From assembly GCA_934365195.1 (NCBI GenBank), contig CAKRNA010000006.1, positions 1-64,000 on the forward strand: DNA of 64,000 nucleotides, given 5' to 3'. The notes below the pieces were generated by a model that was not told the DNA's origin, searched no databases, and saw only the letters and a program-made list of their open reading frames with translations. The stretch's first letter is position 1. Each line of letters starts with the position of its first letter. This document shows, in pieces, positions 8,419 to 16,426 of the stretch. Both the position numbers and the translations under genes were made by a program. The DNA comes from an uncultured Clostridia bacterium. GTDB lineage: Bacteria > Bacillota > Clostridia > Christensenellales > CAAEEZ01.

Positions 8419-8895
8419 ATGAAAATACTTTTTGTTTGCTCGTCAAACGTGTGCAGAAGCCCGTATGCCGAGTTCACACTTAAAAAAATAGTGAAAGAAA
8501 GCCCCGTTTTATCCGACCATATCGAATGGGTGAAGTCGACGGCTGTTTTTAACGAAAGCAAAAAAATCTTTCCAAAAACGAAAAAATGCTTGCTTATGGA
8601 CGGATTTAGCGAGGAAGAAATAGATAGTTTTACCCCGACATTTGCAAAAAAGCACGAGGAACTACTTAAAGAGGCGGATATTATTATCGGTATGACGAAC
8701 TCGCACAAAAATATGCTACCAAAAGCCTACCAAGACAAATTCCATTCGCTAAGCGAGGTAAGTTACGGTAAGTACAAGGCTATCCCCGATCCGTTTATGA
8801 CTATCTCTTTTAATAAGTATAGGCAAACCATGGATATAATTAAAGATTGCGTGATTACCTACGCCAAAAAACTAGAAGAAGACCTTAGTAAATAA
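8419..8895 (+). CDS. Low-molecular-weight tyrosine phosphatase family protein
   Basis: A 158-residue cytoplasmic phosphatase. The N-terminal strand runs straight into the P-loop CSSNVCRSP (residues 7-15), the C-x5-R-S active site of LMW phosphotyrosine phosphatases; the family's general-acid region appears as IPDPF. Related proteins include arsenate reductases, but the spacing fits a phosphatase. I start at the ATG at 8419: the GTG at 8413 lies inside the ribosome site GAGGTG. It is a single-gene unit closed by a hairpin terminator shared with the converging radical SAM gene. Confidence 0.8.
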   Translation: MKILFVCSSNVCRSPYAEFTLKKIVKESPVLSDHIEWVKSTAVFNESKKIFPKTKKCLLMDGFSEEEIDSFTPTFAKKHEELLKEADIIIGMTNSHKNMLPKAYQDKFHSLSEVSYGKYKAIPDPFMTISFNKYRQTMDIIKDCVITYAKKLEEDLSK

Positions 8896-8915
8896 CCTAA
8901 TAAAAACATAAATAA

Positions 8916-8941
8916 AAGGACTTTATCGTAAGTCCTTTTTT
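8916..8941. terminator. Bidirectional terminator between converging genes
   Basis: AAAAGGACTT-TATCGT-AAGTCCTTTTTTT sits between the phosphatase and the radical SAM gene, with A- and T-tracts on both sides. Confidence 0.85.
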
Positions 8942-8954
8942 TAATTACGCAAAG

Positions 8955-9893
8955 TTAGTTTTCCTCGCCGCTATTTTCAAACAGCCTGCCTTGATAGGTG
9001 TTTCTATCCCTAAATGCGTTGTCTATTGCCGACAACATTCCACGCTTATCCGCCGAGTATTTAGGGGCAATTAGTTTTGCTTTATCGCCGTCACCGGTAA
9101 GCCTTTCTATAACCACAGAAGGTGGCAAAAGTTCTATTTGCGATACCAAGATATCTATGTATTCTTGCTTTAACAATGGTTTTATCTCTCCGTTTTGGTA
9201 TCTTAAAGTGTCGATTGTGCCGTTTACGAAGTATAATAAGTGTATCTTTACAAAGTCGGGCTTTAATTTTGCCAAGTACTTAGCAGTAAATAGCATATCC
9301 TCTTTATTTTCGCCTATTAGCCCGTTTACGATATGTACGCAAACCTTTATTCCCCTTTCTTTCAGCCTGTTAAAGCACACCTCGAAGTCCTTTACCGTGT
9401 GCCCACGATTTATCTTTTCAAGCGTTGCGTCCTTTGCCGATTGAAGCCCTAATTCCACTATTAAAAAGGTGGTTTTGGATAGGCTTTCCAGGTAATCTAA
9501 CATATCGTCCGATATGCAATCCGGCCTTGTGGAAATGGATATGCCCACCACGTTTTCCTCTTTGACTAGTGCGTCCACCTTGCTTTTAAGGTAACTTACT
9601 GGAAGGTAAGTGTTGGTGTAACTTTGAAAATACGGCATAAAGTGCCCGTCCTTCCACTTCTTGCTTACAAGCGCCTTACCCCCTTTAAACTGCTCCAAAA
9701 TATCCTCGCCGCAAGCCGAAAAATCACCGCTGCCACCACTACAAAAAGTGCAACCTTTAGTGGACTTCGTGCCGTCTAGGTTTGGGCAAGTAGCCCCTAT
9801 ATCAAGGGCGATTTTTAACACTTTTTTGCCAAAAATCTTTTTAAAATATCCGTCCAGCCCGTTGTACGCTTTGTTATTTTCAAACTTTACCAA
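8955..9893 (-). CDS. Radical SAM protein, TIGR01212 / YhcC-like
   Basis: A 312-residue cytoplasmic radical SAM protein. Its cysteine motif is longer than usual, TCPNLDGTKSTKGCTFC near residues 35-51, as in the YhcC (TIGR01212) subfamily, followed by the SGGGSGDF-like glycine segment and the ELP3/MiaB-type core. It should hold a [4Fe-4S] cluster and make a 5'-deoxyadenosyl radical; the substrate of YhcC proteins is unknown. The frame begins with a TTG at 9893 that overlaps the upstream gene's stop by 14 bases and follows a GGGCGGAAG ribosome site, so the pair is coupled. Confidence 0.8.
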   Translation of the reverse strand: MVKFENNKAYNGLDGYFKKIFGKKVLKIALDIGATCPNLDGTKSTKGCTFCSGGSGDFSACGEDILEQFKGGKALVSKKWKDGHFMPYFQSYTNTYLPVSYLKSKVDALVKEENVVGISISTRPDCISDDMLDYLESLSKTTFLIVELGLQSAKDATLEKINRGHTVKDFEVCFNRLKERGIKVCVHIVNGLIGENKEDMLFTAKYLAKLKPDFVKIHLLYFVNGTIDTLRYQNGEIKPLLKQEYIDILVSQIELLPPSVVIERLTGDGDKAKLIAPKYSADKRGMLSAIDNAFRDRNTYQGRLFENSGEEN

Positions 9894-10653
9894 AGTACTC
9901 TTCCGCCCTCTCTCTTAATTCTTTTAAAAACGTCTTTGCGTCGGCGTAGCCGTCCTCGACAACTTCCATATTGATATTACCTTTATAGCCGTTTTCAATT
10001 AAAATTTTAGCCATATTTTCAAAATCTATTATGCCTTTTCCTAGTACCCAATGCCTGTCCCTAACGCCGTCGTTATCGGAAAAATGCGTTACGATCAGCC
10101 TGTCAATATACTTTTCAAGGTACTTGCCCTCTCTATCACCCTCTATGCTTGCGTGCGAGGAGTCAAAGCAAAAATAGATATCTTTTATCCTATCAAACAC
10201 TTTTTCAAGGTCGTCGGGTCTACCGATATTTTCTACGGCTATTTTCACGCCCTTTTTAACGGCGTAAGCGTTTATTTCCTCCAAGGCGCAAACTAGCCTA
10301 TCGGTAACGTATTCGTCCGCCGTAAGCCTATTTAGGTGGATAACCATTTTCTCCACACCCTTTTCGCTAAGCACGTCCACCCACCTTTTGTGCTCGGCTA
10401 TGCCCTCTTTATATACCTTATCGTCGTTGTCTTTTAAGTGGAAGTGATAGTTAAACGGAGCATGCACGTAATCGATATTTAGCCCGTATTTTTCTGCCAA
10501 TTCAAATTGTTCCTCTCTTCCTAGATTGAACCAGTCGCTTTCCTTACCCCACCACAAACCGACGTTGTCAAAGCCGGCCTCTTTCACCAGCCTGAACCTA
10601 TCGTCAGCGCTAAGATAAAAACCGTAATTTATTGATAAAGAAAACTTATTCAT
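9880..10653 (-). CDS. Sugar phosphate isomerase/epimerase-like TIM barrel
   Basis: A 257-residue protein of the AP-endonuclease-2 / xylose-isomerase-like TIM-barrel superfamily. Metal-site segments are visible: VIHLNRL, AVENIG, CFDSSHASIEGD, VTHFSDNDG and NMEVVEDG, giving the usual His/Glu/Asp ligands. Members isomerise or epimerise small sugars or act as deoxyribonuclease IV; this one looks like the sugar type, and the substrate is unknown. Start is the ATG at 10653 (the GTG at 10659 is within the GAGGTG ribosome site). It overlaps the radical SAM gene downstream, with its own promoter upstream. Confidence 0.75.
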   Translation of the reverse strand: MNKFSLSINYGFYLSADDRFRLVKEAGFDNVGLWWGKESDWFNLGREEQFELAEKYGLNIDYVHAPFNYHFHLKDNDDKVYKEGIAEHKRWVDVLSEKGVEKMVIHLNRLTADEYVTDRLVCALEEINAYAVKKGVKIAVENIGRPDDLEKVFDRIKDIYFCFDSSHASIEGDREGKYLEKYIDRLIVTHFSDNDGVRDRHWVLGKGIIDFENMAKILIENGYKGNINMEVVEDGYADAKTFLKELRERAEEYFGKV

Positions 10654-10668
10654 ATTCACCTCTAAGAT

Positions 10669-10697
10669 ATTATAACTTAAATTTCCGTTTTTGTTAA
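10669..10697 (-). promoter_or_regulatory. Promoter of the TIM-barrel/radical SAM operon
   Basis: TTAACA (10692-10697), 17 bases, TATAAT (10669-10674), then GAGGTG before the ATG. Confidence 0.7.
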
Positions 10698-10799
10698 TTA
10701 TTTGCCGCCCTTTACGTTGGTTTAGGCGTGCTAATCACCTAACTTACGGCTTTTCTCCCCGAAAATTTAACGTTTTATGATAGTATTAGCAATTTTGCA

Positions 10800-10832
10800 A
10801 AAAAAATAAAGCCTACCGTAGTAGGCTTGTAT
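10800..10832 (-). terminator. Rho-independent terminator
   Basis: On the minus strand, a perfect AAGCCTAC stem with a four-base loop is followed by a T-rich tract (TTATTTTTTTT), directly after the GPH symporter stop. Confidence 0.85.
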
Positions 10833-10841
10833 TTTTATTTA

Positions 10842-12521
10842 TTAGTCTTGTTTTTCTTCAGGGGTACTTTCCTCTACCTCTTTAGTTTCCTCGGTTTCAA
10901 CGGTTTCTACAACCTCTACCGGCTCAACTACTTCAACCTCGGTTACTACCTCGGTAACTTCGTCTTTAACCTCGATTTCGCCGTCAGCGTTTTCGATAAC
11001 TTCAATGGTTTCGGTAACCTCTACTTCCATTGCAGCCTTTCTTCTTGCGATTTCCTCGATAGCCTTCTTTTGCTCTTTCTCGGTGAACTTGTAGAAGAAC
11101 ATAGGAATGGTACAAGCAATCATACTAACTGCGCCTGACAAGATAAGTAATTGCCACAAAGCGTCACTACCTTTTTTGGTAACTGAAGCAGCAGAGAAGT
11201 CATTCTCGATAAAGCCTGATACTGAGAAAGCCATAACGCCGATAAATGCGGTTGCAGCAAGACCCATTTTGTTAATAAAGGTTTGCATTGCAAAGCAGAT
11301 ACCCTCGGCTCTTTCGCCGGTCTTTAACTCCAAGTAGTCTACCGAGTCGCCTATCATTGCGTAACTCATAATGTTGTTGATGCCTTGAGGTACGCCAACA
11401 AGTACTAGACCAATAGCATTTACGATTAACTTCCATTTTGCATCGTAACCGATAAAGTACATAATAAACATTACGACGCCACCGATTAGGTGAACGAAAA
11501 TGTAAGTCCATTTTTTACCGAATTTCTTTTGTAGTAATGGGCAAAGAACAGATGCGATAAGTCCTCCCGGGATTACCAAAATGGTAATAATTGAGAACAA
11601 ACCTTCGCCGCCTTGATTTGCTAAAACGTACTTAGCAAAGTAAAGTCCGCCTGCACCTGTGTATATCATTCTTGCGCAACCAAGGATACCCGATAAAACT
11701 ACCATCATACAAGGAGTGTTCTTGAACAAAAGTTTCAAGTTGTGACCAAGAGACGGTGCTTTTTCGTTACTGATATATCTTTCTTTTGTAGTCTTAAATC
11801 CATATAAGAACATAGGAACCGACAATATCGAAAAAAATACTGCTGCTCCGAAATAGAAATATTTTAGTCCTTCTTGTCCGCCACCTTTCAATACTGCACT
11901 TGCAATAGGAGGTATTACTACGGTGATTAGACCTGCTGCTGCCGTGCAAAGAAGTCTTGCTACGGTAAGAAGCCTACTTCTAAAATCGGTATCGGCACTC
12001 ATTGCGGTAGATAGTCCCCAATACGGTACGTCGATAATGGTATATGCAATACTCCAAATAACGTAGATAATCGTTAGCGCTACGAAACCGGTAATATTAG
12101 CAGGATACCAAGGCAAGAAACATAAGATAGTCATTATAGCGATCGGAATAGGCGTCCACTTCAAGTAAGGTCTGCACTTACCCCATTTCGTCCTCGTCCT
12201 ATCAACTATACTACCCATTATCGGGTCGTTAAATGCGTCGAATATACGAGTTCCTAACATTAAGAATGCAACACCCGTAGATGCTCTCATCATAAACGTT
12301 GCCCCTTCCGACAATGGTCTACCAAAAATATCGGTAGTGTTACCGAAGCCTAATGCATCAGTCATAAATACCATTAGGAACGAGCCGATGATACCACAAA
12401 TTAGGTTTTGACCAAATCCTGCTATAGAATAACCGATTACCTCTTTAAATTTAAGGTCCTCACCGCAGGAGTTTTTGCAGAAGTTTGTGGTTGTTTGATT
12501 CAGCCATTTTTTTAAATTCAT
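10842..12521 (-). CDS. GPH-family glycoside/pentoside/hexuronide cation symporter
   Basis: A 559-residue polytopic MFS-type transporter. The first 480 or so residues carry about twelve hydrophobic segments with GPH landmarks: GYSIAGFGQNL near the start, RIFDAFNDPIMGSIVDRTRTKWG, YVIWSIAYTIIDVPYWGL and RRIFFDLQKKFG-like cytoplasmic loops. Such proteins import glycosides or uronides with Na+ or H+. The last 60-70 residues are a repetitive Val/Glu/Thr tail (EVVEPVEVVETVETEE), which is not part of the family. The ATG at 12521 follows GGAGAGAG; the TTG at 12536 is inside that ribosome site. Last gene of the SIMPL-deacylase-symporter operon. Confidence 0.85.
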   Translation of the reverse strand: MNLKKWLNQTTTNFCKNSCGEDLKFKEVIGYSIAGFGQNLICGIIGSFLMVFMTDALGFGNTTDIFGRPLSEGATFMMRASTGVAFLMLGTRIFDAFNDPIMGSIVDRTRTKWGKCRPYLKWTPIPIAIMTILCFLPWYPANITGFVALTIIYVIWSIAYTIIDVPYWGLSTAMSADTDFRSRLLTVARLLCTAAAGLITVVIPPIASAVLKGGGQEGLKYFYFGAAVFFSILSVPMFLYGFKTTKERYISNEKAPSLGHNLKLLFKNTPCMMVVLSGILGCARMIYTGAGGLYFAKYVLANQGGEGLFSIITILVIPGGLIASVLCPLLQKKFGKKWTYIFVHLIGGVVMFIMYFIGYDAKWKLIVNAIGLVLVGVPQGINNIMSYAMIGDSVDYLELKTGERAEGICFAMQTFINKMGLAATAFIGVMAFSVSGFIENDFSAASVTKKGSDALWQLLILSGAVSMIACTIPMFFYKFTEKEQKKAIEEIARRKAAMEVEVTETIEVIENADGEIEVKDEVTEVVTEVEVVEPVEVVETVETEETKEVEESTPEEKQD

Positions 12522-12539
12522 AACTTCTCTCTCCAAATA

Positions 12540-13043
12540 TTATTTTATTTCAATAAAAATAGGCGTGTGCCCCGTTGCTTTCATTAGCGTTTCTGTAACG
12601 TCGGCTGTTCTTAGCGTGACGGTTGCATCGTTCACTAACGGATGCACGGACAGTTTGTCCATTTTAATTAAAGCCTTGTCAATTAGTACCGTAACTTTTT
12701 GCTCCTTGTCGAATATAAGCCCAAGCGGAGTGATTGCCCCGGGGGCTACCCCAAGATACTCGTAAAGCCTTTCCTTACTACCAAAACTAAGCCTTGCCCT
12801 GCCGATAAGTTTGCTTACCTCTGCGGTTCTAAACTTCTTATCTTGGTCTATTAGTAGCAAAAAATATTCCGTTCCTTGTCTATTTTGTAAAAAAAGATTT
12901 TTGCAAAAGTCCGCCTTTGTGGTTTTGGCAACCTCTTTGCAATCTTCCATCGTTTCCACAGCGCTATGCTCGAAATACTCGTACTCTACGCCCAGTTTGT
13001 CCAAGTACTCTTTCACGGTAAGCGGGTTTTGTCTTTCTAGCAC
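12540..13043 (-). CDS. YbaK/ProX-type aminoacyl-tRNA deacylase
   Basis: A 167-residue free-standing editing enzyme of the YbaK / prolyl-tRNA-synthetase-associated (PrdX, ProXp) family, which hydrolyses mischarged tRNA such as Ala-tRNA(Pro). Family segments are KADFCKNLFLQNR (with the conserved Lys-Asn), LLLIDQDKKFR, GSKERLYEYLGVAPGAITPLGL and SVHPLVNDATVTL. I choose the GTG at 13043 rather than 13058 because a GGGAG site precedes it at good distance and it overlaps the upstream stop (TAGTG). The ProS in this window is a short type lacking the insertion editing domain, so this protein probably edits for it in trans (inference). Confidence 0.8.
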   Translation of the reverse strand: MLERQNPLTVKEYLDKLGVEYEYFEHSAVETMEDCKEVAKTTKADFCKNLFLQNRQGTEYFLLLIDQDKKFRTAEVSKLIGRARLSFGSKERLYEYLGVAPGAITPLGLIFDKEQKVTVLIDKALIKMDKLSVHPLVNDATVTLRTADVTETLMKATGHTPIFIEIK

Positions 13044-13627
13044 TACTTGAACTCCCACACCATTACCACGCTTTTCGTTAGGACTATATCCTCGCTAGGC
13101 GCAAGGCATAGGGCTCTTGCCTCGAAGTGCTCCTCGCATGGCTTATAAGATATCTCCACAAGTTCGGTAAGCGTAACGCCTGCCTTTTGGCTGATAAGTT
13201 TCGCCTTGCTTGTTGCGTCCTCAATAGCAAGGCTAATCACCTTATCTTCAAGGGCTTTTCCTTCTTCAAGCATAGCGTCGTAAGTGACCTTTATGCCAAG
13301 AGAAGACGATACCTTGTCGATTAAGTCCTCTAATTTATCGTAGTCAAGGTCAATAACCAGCGTTAAGTCTGCGGTGGCTTTGTAGCCATCCTCCACTTGC
13401 TTATTATTTTCCCATTTAAAATTTTTATCTATAACAAAATTCTCGGTCTTAACTAGGCCGCTAAAACCAAGACTGTCTAAAATGCTATTTAATAAATCGG
13501 TCTTTTTATTGAAATCTTTGTTTGTAAGGTCGGCAGTTTGATTTTCTGCCGTTAAATTCATAAAAACTTTGATTTTGTCGGGGCTGGCATTTTCGCTAGC
13601 CGTTCCTACAACTCTCAATCTTCCCAT
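13043..13627 (-). CDS. SIMPL (DUF541) domain protein
   Basis: A 194-residue protein consisting of one SIMPL/DUF541 domain. It starts with RLRVVGTASENASPDKIKVF, the family's first strand, and contains the EDGYKATADLTLVIDLDYDKL ladder region split by short loops and a final strand before the C-terminus. Unlike most members it has no signal peptide, so it is probably cytoplasmic. Function is unknown; BP26 of Brucella forms channel-like rings. Ribosome site GAGGG. First gene of the operon with the deacylase and the GPH symporter. Confidence 0.75.
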   Translation of the reverse strand: MGRLRVVGTASENASPDKIKVFMNLTAENQTADLTNKDFNKKTDLLNSILDSLGFSGLVKTENFVIDKNFKWENNKQVEDGYKATADLTLVIDLDYDKLEDLIDKVSSSLGIKVTYDAMLEEGKALEDKVISLAIEDATSKAKLISQKAGVTLTELVEISYKPCEEHFEARALCLAPSEDIVLTKSVVMVWEFK

Positions 13628-13648
13628 AACTAACCCTCACAATGTAAA

Positions 13649-13677
13649 AGTATAGCATAATCACAAATTAAAATCAA
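13649..13677 (-). promoter_or_regulatory. Promoter of the SIMPL-deacylase-symporter operon
   Basis: TTGATT (13672-13677), 17 bases, TATACT (13649-13654), about 20 bases before the ATG. Confidence 0.65.
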
Positions 13678-13787
13678 CAAAAACCCCAACATTTTGATGT
13701 TTTTGTATAAAATGATAATTTAATTATATGACTATACTATTAAAAGTAATTTATTAAATAAGGCTAATTTTTGTTTTTAGCCTAAGG

Positions 13788-13961
13788 TTATTCCTTTTCC
13801 TTTACGGCACCCATAGGGCACACGTTTTCACACGCCGAACAGTCCATACATTTTTCAGCATCAATTACGTACATATCTTCCCCTTCACTAATTGCGCCGG
13901 TTGGACAAACAGTTTCACACGTTCCGCATTTGATACAGTCGATACCTATTTCTCTTGCCAT
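13788..13961 (-). CDS. 2[4Fe-4S] ferredoxin
   Basis: A 57-residue clostridial-type ferredoxin, found by translating the minus strand from the ATG at 13961 (ribosome site GGGGAGAGG). The two cluster motifs are CIKCGTCETVCP at 9-20 and CMDCSACENVCP at 38-49, each CxxCxxCxxxCP. It is an electron carrier for enzymes such as pyruvate:ferredoxin oxidoreductase or hydrogenase. A perfect extended -10 lies about 30 bases upstream. It is a paralogue of the ferredoxin 275 bases further on. Confidence 0.92.
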   Translation of the reverse strand: MAREIGIDCIKCGTCETVCPTGAISEGEDMYVIDAEKCMDCSACENVCPMGAVKEKE

Positions 13962-13991
13962 AACCTCTCCCCTTTACCATTTATTAACCAT

Positions 13992-14004
13992 ATTATAACA
14001 CACA
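13992..14004 (-). promoter_or_regulatory. Extended -10 promoter TGTGTGTTATAAT
   Basis: TATAAT preceded by TGTGTGT, without a good -35, upstream of the first ferredoxin. Confidence 0.55.
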
Positions 14005-14203
14005 AATTGCATTTCCATTTTTTACGGCAAAAAAAATAAATAAATATGAAAAAACACCCTGTTTTTAGGTAAAAAATACAAAAATCCCCTCTTGAAACCT
14101 ATCAAAAAGGGGGCATTTTGCTAAATTCTATTAAATTCTAAAAAAATTTTCAACTGTTTTTGATAATTTTGCAAGAATTTTGGCATAGTTAAAAATTTTT
14201 GCA

Positions 14204-14229
14204 ATAAAAAAACGACCTATTCGGTCGCT
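14204..14229 (-). terminator. Rho-independent terminator
   Basis: The minus strand reads GCGACC-GAATA-GGTCGT followed by six T, directly after the second ferredoxin. A weaker hairpin follows at about 14088-14115. Confidence 0.88.
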
Positions 14230-14235
14230 TTCTTC

Positions 14236-14406
14236 TTAGTCTTGTTGAATTGCTCCGGTTGGGCAATCGCCTTCACAAGCACCGCAATCGATACAAGCAT
14301 CGGCATCTACAACGTATTTGTCTTCGCCTTCGGTAATAGCGCTAACAGGACAAGTATCTGCACATGCGCCACATTTGATGCAATCGTCGTTAATGATATG
14401 AGCCAT
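14236..14406 (-). CDS. 2[4Fe-4S] ferredoxin
   Basis: A 56-residue ferredoxin, translated by eye from the ATG at 14406 (AAGGAGAAGG upstream). The cluster motifs are CIKCGACADTCP at 9-20 and CIDCGACEGDCP at 38-49. Its acidic, compact sequence is typical of soluble clostridial ferredoxins. It has its own promoter just after ricT and its own terminator, so it is a single-gene unit. It is about two-thirds identical to its neighbour at 13788, a local duplication. Confidence 0.93.
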   Translation of the reverse strand: MAHIINDDCIKCGACADTCPVSAITEGEDKYVVDADACIDCGACEGDCPTGAIQQD

Positions 14407-14436
14407 TTTCCTTCTCCTTTAATATTTATTAAGTTG

Positions 14437-14465
14437 ATTATACCACACATTTTGCGTGTTAACAA
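14437..14465 (-). promoter_or_regulatory. Ferredoxin promoter
   Basis: TTGTTA (14460-14465), 17 bases, TATAAT (14437-14442), with extended -10 TGTGTGG identical to that at 8334-8346. Confidence 0.7.
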
Positions 14466-14477
14466 CAGTTTTTCTTT

Positions 14478-15464
14478 TTATTTTTTATCTTCTTTTTTCC
14501 TATCTTGACCTTGGTGGTTTTGATGGTTTTTCTTGTTCTTATTGTTAAACTGTTTTTTCTTTTGAGGTTTCTCTTCCTCGCCCTCTTCCTTTTCAAGAAG
14601 TAGCACGGCGTCGTCCAGTTCGTCGTCGCTTATCGATATCTCTTTTTTCTTGGACTTTTTGAAGTTGATATCCTCTAACTTGTACTTTTTAATATCGTAA
14701 GAGCCGTCGGTAAGCAAAATTTTTGCCTCCACCTCTTGCTTTAAAATATTCACGTTTTCCACCACGCCGTCGCCGTCCTTGGTTTGAATTTTAGCGCCGA
14801 CCTCGGGCATTTTAGCGTACGACTCCTCGTAGTAGTCGTTTTCGTACTTTAAGCAGCACATTAGCCTGCCACACACACCGCTTATTTTGGTTGGGTTTAG
14901 GCTAAGCCCTTGCAATTTTGCCATTTTTATGCTCACTTTTTCAAACTCTTGAAGATGATTAGCACAGCAACAAGGTCTGCCGCAAGGCGCAAGCGCACCC
15001 CTAGTTTTAGCGTCGTCACGCTCGTAAATTTGCCTCAACTCTATCCTATTTTTAAATACGGCGGCAAGGTCCTTTACCAGTTCCCTAAAATCAATCCTGC
15101 CCTCTGCGGTGAAGTAGAATATGATTTTGTTTCTGTCAAAAGTGTACTCCACGTCCACAAGTTTCATATTAAGTTCACGCTTGGCGATTTTTTCCTTTGC
15201 AATTTTAATCGCATCTACGCTGTCCGCCTTGTTTTTAAGCACGGTAAGTTCGTCCTTTTCGGTGGCTTTTCTAATAACGGGTTTAAGCGGTTGAACGATT
15301 TTGTCGTCCTCCACCTCTTTGTTTGGGATAACCACCGTGCCGTACTCAACGCCCCTTGCGGTTTCCACAATTACGCCGTCGCCTTGCTCGAACTGTATAT
15401 TCTCAGGTGAAAAATAATATATCTTGCCCACCTGTTTAAATCTAACACCTATAATCAATTGCAT
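14478..15464 (-). CDS. ricT: RicT/YaaT, PSP1-domain protein
   Basis: A 328-residue protein of the RicT (YaaT) family. In Bacillus subtilis it forms the Y-complex with RicA and RicF, which binds [4Fe-4S] clusters, promotes RNase Y processing and is needed for sporulation and competence. The PSP1 domain is in residues 1-200, with the cysteine cluster APCGRPCCCANHLQEF near 160 and CGRLMCCLKYEND near 200. The last 60 residues are a Lys/Asn/Gln-rich tail. It overlaps holB by 10 bases, and GGAGG precedes the ATG. The order decarboxylase-tmk-holB-ricT is conserved in Firmicutes. Not listed nearby are the RicA and RicF partners. Confidence 0.92.
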   Translation of the reverse strand: MQLIIGVRFKQVGKIYYFSPENIQFEQGDGVIVETARGVEYGTVVIPNKEVEDDKIVQPLKPVIRKATEKDELTVLKNKADSVDAIKIAKEKIAKRELNMKLVDVEYTFDRNKIIFYFTAEGRIDFRELVKDLAAVFKNRIELRQIYERDDAKTRGALAPCGRPCCCANHLQEFEKVSIKMAKLQGLSLNPTKISGVCGRLMCCLKYENDYYEESYAKMPEVGAKIQTKDGDGVVENVNILKQEVEAKILLTDGSYDIKKYKLEDINFKKSKKKEISISDDELDDAVLLLEKEEGEEEKPQKKKQFNNKNKKNHQNHQGQDRKKEDKK

Positions 15465-16426
15465 CTAAATTTTACCTCCAAAATAGCAAACAGCAGTTGC
15501 TCTGCCACGTTTGAACTATTGATATTATAATACAACATTTTTTTGAATTTTTCAATGCGTTCTATAATTCCAACCGCTGCAGCCACCGAATATTTTTCGC
15601 TAAGCGCCCTAATCTCACTTATTTTATGCTTGTTTTGTACCAAATTTTCCGCCTTTTTAACCACGGCAACGTCCCTTAAAATCATCATAAGGATATCCAA
15701 AGTGCTACTTAAATTCTCCTTATTCAAGGCTTTTAGCGGCAAATAATTCACTATTTGGCTACTATGAGTAAGCGTTTGCAGAATGTTTAGGCTTTCGTCA
15801 TAAAGCGAAAGATACCTTTCGTCGTCTAATAAACTTAGCGCCTTGCCTATTAGCCCGTCGCTGCAATCTGCCGCAATTTTGCACTTCTCGTCACTATCGG
15901 AAAAATGGCGAATCTCCCCGTAAATCTTATTGGAATCGAACAAATCCAGTTGGATTTTCTTTGCCCTTGACTTCACCGTTTGAAGAATAGTACTTTCGTT
16001 ATTTACGCCTATTATTATCATTACGTTTTCCGGCGGTTCTTCCAAAATTTTAAGTAATTTGTTTTGGGCTTGCTTGGTCATTTTGTCGCCTTGGTGGATA
16101 ACAAAAGCCTTTTTGCCACCCTCAACGCTAGTTACGTAACTTTCCTCGACTAATCGCTTAATATCCTCTACTTGCAAGGTTTTTTCCTTTTCGATGTGGA
16201 TAATATCGGCGTGGTTCCTACTTTCGATTTTTTTGCAGGTAGCACACTCTCCACACCCGTTGTTTTTGCAAAATACCGCCTCTAAAAACAAGGTAAGGAA
16301 TTCCTCAAGCGCCACGTTATCCTCGCTTAAAATCATATAAGCGTGGCTAACCATATTTTCCTGAACGTCCCTTTTTATCAAGGAGTACGCCCTGCTTTTT
16401 TCCAGTAAACCCTTAAATCTTATCAT
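15455..16426 (-). CDS. holB: DNA polymerase III delta' subunit
   Basis: A 323-residue clamp-loader subunit. It shows the zinc-binding CKNNGCGECATCKKI near residues 55-69, the sensor-1 region DKMTKQAQNKLLKILEEPP and the clamp-loader helix SRAKKIQLDLF. The N-terminal Walker A site is degenerate, as in most delta' proteins. It helps load the beta clamp at replication forks. It shares one base with tmk (TAATG) and overlaps ricT, indicating translational coupling. Confidence 0.92.
   Translation of the reverse strand: MIRFKGLLEKSRAYSLIKRDVQENMVSHAYMILSEDNVALEEFLTLFLEAVFCKNNGCGECATCKKIESRNHADIIHIEKEKTLQVEDIKRLVEESYVTSVEGGKKAFVIHQGDKMTKQAQNKLLKILEEPPENVMIIIGVNNESTILQTVKSRAKKIQLDLFDSNKIYGEIRHFSDSDEKCKIAADCSDGLIGKALSLLDDERYLSLYDESLNILQTLTHSSQIVNYLPLKALNKENLSSTLDILMMILRDVAVVKKAENLVQNKHKISEIRALSEKYSVAAAVGIIERIEKFKKMLYYNINSSNVAEQLLFAILEVKFRCN

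Noticed and set aside
14085..14117. Second strong terminator after the ferredoxin
   Set aside because: The hairpin CCCCTTTTTGA/TCAAGAGGGG has a bulge and a weak T-tract, so it is mentioned only as a possible backup.
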